Below are positions 1 through 5,546 of a stretch of DNA of 5,546 bases, piece after piece. Made by a program: the position numbers and the translations under genes. Position 1 is the stretch's first letter. Each line of letters opens with the position of its first letter. Origin of the DNA: CALELM01 sp045617105. Its GTDB lineage: Bacteria; Bacillota; Negativicutes; Selenomonadales; Selenomonadaceae. Under the pieces are notes generated by a model that did not search any database, had not been told where the DNA came from, and worked only from the letters and a program-made list of their open reading frames with translations. Where the stretch lies: positions 1 to 5,546 of the forward strand of contig JAZLHW010000066.1 of assembly GCA_045617105.1 (NCBI GenBank), written 5' to 3'.

Positions 1-1211
1 AAAAAGCGAAAGCGGAATATTTGTGCGTGAAGGATGGCGTGGAGAAGGGGTTTACATCTGATGAGTTCAAGGCTGCAAAGGAAGAAGGCTGGGAGAAACA
101 GTACAAGTACATTGATGGAAAAAGGAAAGTATATCTGCCTGCTTCCGTTGGAAACGAGAGAGGCCTTAAAAGAATAGACCGGACTCCCAAAACCAGCCGG
201 TATGGTAGAAAGAACCCGACGGTTGCGTACTGGAACAGTGAAGAGAGAATTTATGAATGGAGAAGCAGCTGGGAGAACTGCGTGAATGCACAGTTTGAAG
301 CGGAGGGTATCGCAGAGCGAATTGACAGCCGCTCTTATGAGAAGCAGGGAAAGGAACTGCTTCCTACCATACACATGGGTCCGGCTGCAACGAACATCGA
401 ACGCCGGGCAAGGAGGTTGTCTATGGGGCGCATTGCGGGAGCCGTTGCACGATCTGATATTGCGGATATTATTTCAGAAATTCACGGAATCAATGACTGG
501 ATTTTGCAGGCACTTGGAAAGATGGCAAAGCATATATCTGTTGCTGATGAAGAAGTGATCCGTTTTGTTGACGAATGCATCAAAACCGGAAGGAAGTTTC
601 TTATGCCAAAACCTGATATCTTTGAGGTCAAACCGGAAGATATGGCAGAGGTAGTGAACCCCGAAAAGATAAAGATGATGGTAATCGATCATAGATTATA
701 CACATTTGTGGCAGTCAAAAAATATAAAGATATCGGATTGAAGGTGTATGTGGAGTATAGAGAAGGTTATGTGTCATTGCAGGAGAAAGTGAAAAACCTG
801 CAGATGATGATTGATACCTATTCTCAGCTTAGAGAGCTTGGCGAAGTCTTTAAGGAGAGCAAAAAGAAGAGCGGCTTAAGTAAGTATTTGTTTGATAAAA
901 AACATGCGGAAGAATTGGAAGCATACAGTCAAGCGAAGAGTAGATATAGAAGTTTGATTAGTAAAGATCAAAATGCCGATCCTAAGGGTTGGCGAAAAGA
1001 GATGCAGGCATTAAGAAAGGAAATGGGTGAGATTCAAACCAAAATGCAGGCATTAGCACTTGATCTTGCGAGGATATCTTCCCTGGAACGGACCTATAGC
1101 GAAAGACCGAGAGAGAGCCTAAGAGAAAAGCTGAGCGTTGCGAAGGAAAAAGTAACCAGAAATGCAGAAACGCAGCGCCCCAAGCGGAAAAATAATCAGG
1201 TAGATTTGTAG
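1..1211 (+). CDS. MobA/MobL-family relaxase, 3' part (5' end outside window)
   Basis: This is the C-terminal part of a plasmid-type mobilization relaxase, which nicks the transfer origin and pilots the strand into the recipient. The frame is open to the left edge (first full codon at base 3), so the TTG at 21 is an internal leucine codon and not a start. About 402 residues are visible. The family hallmark lies at about 258-380: a WRSSWENCVN segment followed by GIAERIDSRSYEKQG and a Pro-x3-His-x-Gly, matching the WR..W...N / RID.RSY..QG / P..H.G pattern that follows the catalytic core in MobA/MobL proteins. The metal-binding His motif and nicking Tyr normally lie upstream and are not seen. The last third is rich in Lys, Glu and Arg with heptad-like stretches (about 780-1190), probably coiled coil, and ends in a basic tail. 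The 3' end looks natural, followed by a terminator-like hairpin. The family call is firm; nicking activity cannot be judged. Confidence 0.85.
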   Translation, partial: KAKAEYLCVKDGVEKGFTSDEFKAAKEEGWEKQYKYIDGKRKVYLPASVGNERGLKRIDRTPKTSRYGRKNPTVAYWNSEERIYEWRSSWENCVNAQFEAEGIAERIDSRSYEKQGKELLPTIHMGPAATNIERRARRLSMGRIAGAVARSDIADIISEIHGINDWILQALGKMAKHISVADEEVIRFVDECIKTGRKFLMPKPDIFEVKPEDMAEVVNPEKIKMMVIDHRLYTFVAVKKYKDIGLKVYVEYREGYVSLQEKVKNLQMMIDTYSQLRELGEVFKESKKKSGLSKYLFDKKHAEELEAYSQAKSRYRSLISKDQNADPKGWRKEMQALRKEMGEIQTKMQALALDLARISSLERTYSERPRESLREKLSVAKEKVTRNAETQRPKRKNNQVDL

Positions 1212-1222
1212 AATGAAAAAAT

Positions 1223-1265
1223 ATAGGCTGCACGGGTCTGTGTATTTCCAGTAGATGCAGTCTGT
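1223..1265 (+). other. Predicted RNA hairpin after the relaxase gene
   Basis: Bases 1223-1232 (ATAGGCTGCA) can pair with 1256-1265 (TGCAGTCTGT) over ten consecutive pairs, two of them G-U wobbles, around a 23-base loop. It starts 11 bases after the relaxase stop codon and has no T-run of its own. It may be a 3' UTR structure that protects the relaxase message, part of a structured RNA together with the next hairpin, or a recombination-site feature. I do not recognise it as a known RNA family, and a stem with a loop this long may have arisen by chance. Confidence 0.35.
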
Positions 1266-1286
1266 TCTGTCCGAAAGATGGAGTGG

Positions 1287-1330
1287 AAGCCTCCCTGGAG
1301 GGAAACATGAGGTAATTTTGAGGCTTTTTT
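1287..1330 (+). terminator. Rho-independent terminator-like hairpin with T6
   Basis: AAGCCTC at 1287-1293 is perfectly complementary to GAGGCTT at 1320-1326, and the T-run continues to 1330 (six T). The 26-base loop is long for a classic terminator. It contains further GAGG repeats (1298-1301 and 1309-1312) that could compete for the CCTC of the left arm, so alternative folds are possible. Its place 75 bases after the relaxase stop and just before the recombinase promoter suits separating the two transcription units. The seven-pair stem is of only moderate strength, so read-through is plausible. Confidence 0.6.
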
Positions 1331-1348
1331 CCTCCTATATTGACGGAA

Positions 1349-1419
1349 ATGGAAATAGTATTCCTAAAACACACACTAAAATATGCTATAATTATACTTA
1401 ATAGGATATTGATTTCCAT
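1349..1419. repeat. Short inverted repeat flanking the promoter
   Basis: ATGGAAAT at 1349-1356 and its exact complement ATTTCCAT at 1412-1419 bracket the -10 element, with 55 bases between the arms. A third copy of the core, ATTTCCA, lies at 1244-1250, and GGAAAT is doubled in tandem at 1345-1356. Such repeats could be binding sites for one of the recombinases (accessory or arm-type sites) or an operator. The arms are short and AT-rich, so chance occurrence is quite possible. Confidence 0.25.
1384..1392 (+). promoter_or_regulatory. Extended -10 promoter for the recombinase operon
   Basis: TGCTATAAT is a perfect extended -10 element: TG at 1384-1385, one base, then consensus TATAAT at 1387-1392. 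The region at -35 spacing (about 1364-1369, CTAAAA) matches the TTGACA consensus poorly, which an extended -10 can compensate for. Transcription would start near 1399 and give a leader of about 70 bases before the first recombinase. Because it lies downstream of the terminator-like hairpin, it is the obvious autonomous promoter for the three genes that follow. Confidence 0.6.
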
Positions 1420-1454
1420 ACAAGAAAGACGCATAATAGATACAGAAAGATATG

Positions 1455-1460
1455 AGGAGG
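1455..1460 (+). promoter_or_regulatory. Strong ribosome binding site of first recombinase
   Basis: AGGAGG lies eight bases before the ATG at 1469 and fixes that start. An earlier out-of-frame ATG at 1462 reaches a stop after five codons, so it is not the gene start. The exact complement CCTCCT lies upstream at 1331-1336, outside the RNA expected from the local promoter. Confidence 0.8.
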
Positions 1461-1468
1461 GATGAAAA

Positions 1469-2575
1469 ATGCAGATTAAGCCGGAAACATTGGTTGATGG
1501 AAGAAAAACTTACTACTATTTGCAAAACAGTGAAGATTACCAGATTCTGATACAGCCCTCCAAATATTTGAAACATAAAGTGAACCAGAATTGTTCCATA
1601 AATACGGTGCGGCAGATTGCCTTTTCACTATCCTACTATTTCAATTACTTAACTGAGCAGGGTACTGATACCGAGACTGTCCTTAAAATGAACTATGCAA
1701 TGCAGCAGCGTCATTTTATGGAATACCTGTACTGGTTGAAAATGGGAAAGCACAGTGAAAGAACAAGAGTACCTATGAACAACACTTGCAATTCATATTT
1801 GCAGGCAGTCTTTGGCTATTATGAATTTCTGGAACTGGAATATCACTCAGAACCTCTAAAGGTCCTGCAGTTTAGCGAAGTAGGAGTCAGTACTGCTGTG
1901 GGTGTGCGTTTGAGAAAGCAGATCACCACCTTCAAAGGATATCTTTCACCGGAAAAGCATGAGAGCAAAATCATTTCACGGACAAATCTGGAACAGCTTT
2001 TAATTGCAACCTCAAACCTAAGAGACAGGCTGCTACTGCTTTTGTTGGCAGAAACGGGACTCCGCATTGGAGAACTGTTGGGAATCCGGTACGAGAAGGA
2101 TATCGACTTCGATAAGCGTATTATAACCGTAAGATACCGAGAAGATAATGAGAACGCTGCCAGAGCAAAGTATGCAGAGGAAAGAAGGGTGTCTTATAGT
2201 GCAGATGCAGATTACCTGCTTAGCACCTATCTTTCAGAATACCAGTCAGTCTTGCGAAAGCAGGAATATCTCTTTGTGGTACTGCATGGCAAAACAAGGG
2301 GATGTCCCTTAACGGTGAATGCCGTGTATTCCACCCTGCGGACACTAAAGAAACAAACCGGCATTGAGACTACCCCTCATATGCTCAGACATTATTTTGC
2401 CAATGAAAGGCGGAAAGCCGGCTGGGCGATTGAACTGATTTCCAGAGCCTTGGGGCATAAGCACATCGAGACAACGGAGCAGTATCTGCATATCGAGGAT
2501 GATGAATTGATTGAAGCAACAAAACAGTACATGGAAGGTATAGAGAAGCTGATTCCACTTGGCAAATTGATATAA
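1469..2575 (+). CDS. Tyrosine recombinase 1 (Tn554 TnpA-like)
   Basis: This is a complete 368-residue site-specific recombinase that would break and rejoin DNA through a covalent phosphotyrosine intermediate. A helical core-binding (SAM-like) domain spans about residues 40-125, with the SINTVRQI and NNTCNSYLQAVFGYYEFL segments typical of it. The catalytic domain covers about 170-350 and keeps the full set: Arg199 in GLRIGE, Lys234 in the hairpin before EERRVS, His304 and Arg307 in HMLRH, His330 in LGHKH and the nucleophile Tyr339 in TTEQYLH. Length (Tn554 TnpA is about 360 residues) and the REDNENAARAK style before the lysine fit the TnpA branch of the Tn554 family better than XerC/D or phage integrases; this is from memory, not alignment. 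It is the first gene of a three-recombinase operon, and its stop lies nine bases before the next start. No truncation or frameshift is seen, so it is probably active. Family is certain; the TnpA subgroup is likely. Confidence 0.92.
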   Translation: MQIKPETLVDGRKTYYYLQNSEDYQILIQPSKYLKHKVNQNCSINTVRQIAFSLSYYFNYLTEQGTDTETVLKMNYAMQQRHFMEYLYWLKMGKHSERTRVPMNNTCNSYLQAVFGYYEFLELEYHSEPLKVLQFSEVGVSTAVGVRLRKQITTFKGYLSPEKHESKIISRTNLEQLLIATSNLRDRLLLLLLAETGLRIGELLGIRYEKDIDFDKRIITVRYREDNENAARAKYAEERRVSYSADADYLLSTYLSEYQSVLRKQEYLFVVLHGKTRGCPLTVNAVYSTLRTLKKQTGIETTPHMLRHYFANERRKAGWAIELISRALGHKHIETTEQYLHIEDDELIEATKQYMEGIEKLIPLGKLI

Positions 2576-2579
2576 GGAG
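2574..2579 (+). promoter_or_regulatory. Ribosome binding site of second recombinase, overlapping previous stop
   Basis: AAGGAG overlaps the TAA stop of the first recombinase (2573-2575) and sits five bases before the ATG at 2585. The arrangement implies translational coupling within one message, so that a ribosome ending gene 1 can restart on gene 2. Confidence 0.7.
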
Positions 2580-2584
2580 CAGGA

Positions 2585-4513
2585 ATGACATTAGTTGTAG
2601 GAACAAGTATACGGCAAATAGATCCGAAACGATTGCAGGCGCAATTGCAGCCGATTCTTGAAATTGGATATCGTGGGCAGGAGTATGTGGAACGGTATCT
2701 GACTGCTATCGGGGTGACTTCCTTAGAAGAGGTGACGCTTTCAACCATCTATGATTATCGTGAGTATGTGCGTGTGGATGCAGAACTAAAGGAATCACAA
2801 AAGCGGATCTATAGAAGCTATCTGGAACAGGCAGTCTTGGGATATCTAAGTGATGGTTGCGTGATAAAAGAGTATGTGGACGCACAGCCTGGTCAGGTTG
2901 CCTGCAAGAATAAGGTACTGCTGTTTTTACTGTTGGAACACATCGAAGATCCGAAGGATATTGATTACGAATTGCGCTGCCGTTATGAAGCGTATGTCGA
3001 AGAGACGGTTGCAGCGCATAAGCGATATGAATACATAAAACTATTGGATTGTATCAAGCTTGGTGCCATAAGGCAGTCGCAAACATCCTTTAGAAAACCG
3101 CAGCTTCTCTTTGAGCAGAAGCGTATTTTTCTCCTGTACCATCCGGATATTCAGATTGCAGAATCTTTCTACTATGTGCAGGACAAGAAGGATCTGGTCT
3201 TTGACTTTGGTATGGAAGCACCGATACAACTTAAAAAGCAGACCTTTTCTTTGCTTGAGTGGATTTTGGAGAACTGTCATCACATAGTAATTCGGAGAAA
3301 AAAGTATCTGATACCGCTGAAAGCATTTTATGAAGTGTGTGCCAAAAGAAAAGTGGCAGATATAAACCTTTTGGAAAAAGCAGATGTAGAGGCATTCATG
3401 GAGCATATCCATGGAAGGGTAGGAACCTTGGACGATACATATATGCAGATCGTTTCTACCTTTAGGCGATTCCTGTTTTTGGAAGCTACAGAAACAAACT
3501 GGAATGCAAATGTGTGGTTTATGGAGAGATTCAACCTGGGAGAGGAAAGATTAAACCCCGCCAGACCGATTGAATCTATGAGCTTTGATCTGATAATGAA
3601 TAGGGAAAACCGAGAACTGTTTAAGGAATACATGAAATATCAGATCGGTATTTCACAGCGGTTAGCACTGCTTACGGTGCGCAGGATCTATTATGTAATT
3701 CGTAATTTCCTCCTTTTCTGTGATGAAATGGGAATTGCGATAAGGAATTTATCCGGCGAAGATCTCCTGCAGTATATTGATAGGCAAAATGAAAAGGATA
3801 TTCTGCCGGAGACCTTTAACCGAAGCATTATAACATTGAGTGCATGGGTGCAGTATCTGCAGGTAAAGGGTGTTGTTGCAAACTTTACCTTCTATGAATC
3901 GTACTACTTAAAACATGCCTATCTTTTGCACCATGATAGGAGCCTTACTGCAGAACAGGAACTTTCAGTAATACAAGCCTTAGGACAAGCTCCAGAGCAG
4001 CTGCGCTATATGATGCTAAATCTTTGGAGCATCGGACTTAGAGTAAGTGAAGTCTGTACGATAAAGGCTGACTATTACGAATGGGATGGGGAAGATGCCT
4101 GGATCAGGGTTTACCAAAATAAAATGAGAATGGAGAAGAGAATTCCCATAACGAAGACTTTGTATTATGAAATGCAGGACTATATTTGCCGGCATGGATT
4201 GCAGTCAGGTGAGTATGTATTTCAAAACAGAAAGGGTGGCGCTTATGATGCCGGAACCTTCTCAAAGCAGATGAAAAGATTTTTATGTGAACAAGGTCTG
4301 GATAAGGATTATTGCTTCCGCTCCCATGACTTTAGACATACCATGGGAACAAAACTCCACAAAAGCGGGACTTCTATTCAGACGATTCGTGATTATCTGG
4401 GCCATAAAGATGAGAACATGACCAAACAGTATATAGACTTTGTACAGGATGAAATCATTGCCGCAAACGAAAACTATTTAGAGGGCAGCTGTCTGTTACA
4501 GGAAGAAACATAA
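2585..4513 (+). CDS. Tyrosine recombinase 2, large (Tn554 TnpB-like)
   Basis: This is a complete 642-residue tyrosine recombinase, about twice the usual size and close to Tn554 TnpB (about 630). The C-terminal catalytic domain has Arg486 in GLRVSE, Lys513 in YQNKMRMEKRIPI, His581 and Arg584 in HDFRH, His607 in LGHKD and nucleophile Tyr616 in MTKQYI, so all catalytic positions are kept. A core-binding-like helical domain precedes it at about 335-440 (SFDLIM, then ELFKEYMKYQ, then IRNFLLFCDEMG). A second similar segment lies at about 235-310, around FYEVC at 248-252. Residues 1-180 form a further N-terminal extension with helical character; the stretch about 30-80, including SLEEVTLSTIYDYREYV, also resembles a core-binding repeat. 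The start at 2585 is set by its ribosome binding site. It probably works with its two neighbours in excision and integration. The family call is certain; the TnpB-like label rests on size, order and architecture. Confidence 0.9.
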   Translation: MTLVVGTSIRQIDPKRLQAQLQPILEIGYRGQEYVERYLTAIGVTSLEEVTLSTIYDYREYVRVDAELKESQKRIYRSYLEQAVLGYLSDGCVIKEYVDAQPGQVACKNKVLLFLLLEHIEDPKDIDYELRCRYEAYVEETVAAHKRYEYIKLLDCIKLGAIRQSQTSFRKPQLLFEQKRIFLLYHPDIQIAESFYYVQDKKDLVFDFGMEAPIQLKKQTFSLLEWILENCHHIVIRRKKYLIPLKAFYEVCAKRKVADINLLEKADVEAFMEHIHGRVGTLDDTYMQIVSTFRRFLFLEATETNWNANVWFMERFNLGEERLNPARPIESMSFDLIMNRENRELFKEYMKYQIGISQRLALLTVRRIYYVIRNFLLFCDEMGIAIRNLSGEDLLQYIDRQNEKDILPETFNRSIITLSAWVQYLQVKGVVANFTFYESYYLKHAYLLHHDRSLTAEQELSVIQALGQAPEQLRYMMLNLWSIGLRVSEVCTIKADYYEWDGEDAWIRVYQNKMRMEKRIPITKTLYYEMQDYICRHGLQSGEYVFQNRKGGAYDAGTFSKQMKRFLCEQGLDKDYCFRSHDFRHTMGTKLHKSGTSIQTIRDYLGHKDENMTKQYIDFVQDEIIAANENYLEGSCLLQEET

Positions 4514-4514
4514 A

Positions 4515-4520
4515 GAGGAA
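4515..4520 (+). promoter_or_regulatory. Ribosome binding site of third recombinase
   Basis: GAGGAA lies seven bases before the ATG at 4528 and just after the stop of the second recombinase (4511-4513). The ATG at 4520 overlaps this site and hits a stop after three codons, so 4528 is the better start. The spacing again suggests translation from a shared message. Confidence 0.6.
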
Positions 4521-4527
4521 TGACAGT

Positions 4528-5546
4528 ATGAGAACCATATCGTGGGGAGAGTTGGATTGCTATAAGAATCTGACAGACGAAGAAAAACAAAATAAGTTAA
4601 TCAGTCCCAACATTCGGTTTCGCTTGTATGAGATGCCGACAGATTCCCTGCAGGAAGAGATGGAGCGGTTCATCAGATACCGGGGAACAGTCCTTAAGGG
4701 AACTTCCATACGAAGCGAAGTTACTCTGTTTCATGAATTGTGTCGGTTTATACGGGACAGTTATCCTGAACTTGCTTCTTTTCGGGAGATAGAAGATTTC
4801 TCTGAGTATGAAAAGAAGTATCGTACCTGGTTGATGAAGCAGAACAAACCATTATTTTATAAACACTCGAAGTATGGAATTGCCGATATGCACACGGTAA
4901 ACGCACCGGGCATTGGCTACTCAAGGAGAGTGTGGGAATGGGCGAATGGTGCTGCTGATAAACCATTTTGTATAGAGGATGATGAGTGGTGTCTGGAGAA
5001 GCTGGATATCCCGAACAGGAAGGATCCGACACGCAGAAGAAAAACCATATCCTTTAGAAACATTATGCAAACCGGTATTCGGAGGGAATGTAAGGAAGTT
5101 ATCTATAACCATTTCCGCACGCTTTCGGAAGGAACCATAATGGATGAGATGAAAGCGATGAAGAGATTCAGCTCATATTTGGAGAATCGGTATCCGGAGA
5201 TAGATTCCCTTGCGGAAGTAGATCGAGCGGTGTTTGAGGAATATCTGGTATATATGAATACCCAGCCGAACCGCAAGAAGAGTCATAGTAAGGAACTGCA
5301 TTCTTTGAAAAGTATTTTTATAACCGCCGGCAAGCTTTTTGAGGTGCCAAGACTTGAAAGCCTTATTGTAATGAATGATCTGAACCGAAAGCCGGTGGTG
5401 TTGTACAAGTATTATTCCGATAACGAGATTAAGAGATTTAATGAAGCGTTATTGCAGGGGGATGAGCAGATAGCGAGAATTATGATTCTGCATCAGCTCA
5501 TTGGAACCAGAATATCTGAAACATTAACACTGCTGCAGGAGGATCT
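4528..5546 (+). CDS. Tyrosine recombinase 3, large, cut by window end
   Basis: An ATG at 4528 opens a frame of 339 full codons that runs without a stop to the right edge. The protein is a third tyrosine recombinase, recognised from IGTRISE with the first catalytic arginine at residue 328; the Lys, HxxR, second His and Tyr motifs lie beyond the window. Two core-binding-like helical segments are visible: about 42-110 (including FHELC at 68-72) and about 192-275 (LSEGTIMDEMKAMKRFSSYL). Between them a W-x-L-E-K-L-D-I ... D-P-x-R ... I-S-F block at 154-176 mirrors the block at 311-334 of the second recombinase, so the two are paralogues. If its catalytic domain is as long as its neighbour's, the protein would end at about 485 residues, roughly 440 bases past the edge. 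Tn554 has the small TnpC in this place, so the trio differs from classic Tn554. The recombinase call is firm, but catalytic completeness is unknown. Confidence 0.85.
   Translation, partial: MRTISWGELDCYKNLTDEEKQNKLISPNIRFRLYEMPTDSLQEEMERFIRYRGTVLKGTSIRSEVTLFHELCRFIRDSYPELASFREIEDFSEYEKKYRTWLMKQNKPLFYKHSKYGIADMHTVNAPGIGYSRRVWEWANGAADKPFCIEDDEWCLEKLDIPNRKDPTRRRKTISFRNIMQTGIRRECKEVIYNHFRTLSEGTIMDEMKAMKRFSSYLENRYPEIDSLAEVDRAVFEEYLVYMNTQPNRKKSHSKELHSLKSIFITAGKLFEVPRLESLIVMNDLNRKPVVLYKYYSDNEIKRFNEALLQGDEQIARIMILHQLIGTRISETLTLLQED

Larger units (their letters stand above)
1212..1468. other. Non-coding gap between relaxase and recombinase operon
   Basis: This stretch of 257 bases carries no convincing gene on either strand. 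Reading left to right it holds a ten-pair hairpin, a terminator-like hairpin with a T-run, a CCTCCT tract complementary to the downstream ribosome binding site, a short inverted repeat flanking an extended -10 promoter, and an AGGAGG ribosome binding site. If the recombinase trio forms its own element, its left end should lie in or near this gap, but no clear terminal repeat or target duplication is visible. Elements of the Tn554 type lack terminal inverted repeats, so that absence is not informative. Confidence 0.7.

Noticed and set aside
21..23. TTG as a start codon for the relaxase
   Set aside because: The frame continues open to the left edge and the catalytic N-terminal part is missing, so this is an internal codon of a gene cut by the window.
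286..558. Plus-strand 90-codon frame inside the relaxase
   Set aside because: It overlaps the conserved relaxase signature in another frame; its product has no recognisable features.
1340..1345. TTGACG as the -35 box of the operon promoter
   Set aside because: It lies 41 bases before the TATAAT at 1387, far beyond the usual 16-18, and no good -10 is found at the proper distance from it.
982..1434. Minus-strand open frame of 150 codons across the relaxase 3' end and the intergenic gap
   Set aside because: It lies mostly antisense to the relaxase coiled-coil region, has no convincing ribosome binding site, and its product has no recognisable domain.
1212..1468. tRNA gene, CRISPR array or recognisable attachment site in the gap
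   Set aside because: No cloverleaf, regularly spaced repeats or direct-repeat core could be seen; the only repeats are seven to eight bases and AT-rich.
2392..2748. Minus-strand open frame of 118 codons spanning the junction of recombinases 1 and 2
   Set aside because: It is antisense to well-supported catalytic motifs and to the gene 2 start, with a serine-rich composition typical of shadow frames.
3041..3633. Two overlapping minus-strand frames inside the second recombinase
   Set aside because: Both are wholly antisense to a conserved protein and show no family features or start signals.
4748..5112. Two minus-strand frames inside the third recombinase
   Set aside because: They are fully covered by the intact + strand recombinase frame and show no domain or ribosome binding site.

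Overview
The window looks like part of an accessory, mobile region from a Gram-positive bacterium, most likely a Clostridia-type (Lachnospiraceae-like) Bacillota. This is inferred from strong AGGAGG-type ribosome binding sites, moderate G+C by eye, frequent AGA/AGG arginine codons, and families common in gut Firmicutes mobile DNA. No housekeeping gene is visible, so the host assignment is weak.

All real genes read on the + strand. Bases 1-1211 hold the 3' part of a MobA/MobL-type relaxase gene; the nickase catalytic motifs lie upstream, outside the window. A 257-base non-coding gap (1212-1468) follows. It contains a ten-pair hairpin, a terminator-like hairpin with a T6 tract, an extended -10 promoter and a strong ribosome binding site. 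From 1469 to the right edge runs a tightly packed operon of three different tyrosine recombinases: 368 aa (complete), 642 aa (complete) and at least 339 aa (cut by the window end). Gaps between them are only 9 and 14 bases, and each start has its own Shine-Dalgarno sequence.

The first recombinase resembles TnpA of the Tn554 family in size and motif style. The second resembles TnpB in size. The third is not a TnpC-like small protein. It is another large recombinase and shares a visible signature with the second, including an identical 152-residue spacing from a conserved Ser-Phe to the first catalytic arginine. The locus is therefore a recombinase trio, comparable in principle to RIT (recombinase in trio) elements or a Tn554 variant with two TnpB-like proteins. 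The three proteins probably act together, perhaps as a heteromeric complex, to excise and insert the element. The relaxase probably belongs to the carrier (a plasmid or an integrative mobilizable element), or is the transfer module of the same element; the window cannot decide this.

The most interesting regulatory observation is that a CCTCCT tract just after the terminator T-run can pair with the AGGAGG ribosome binding site of the first recombinase, but only in RNA that reads through from the relaxase side. That could keep the recombinases silent when transcription enters from outside. The element's ends, any cargo genes and the rest of the third recombinase are not in the window.
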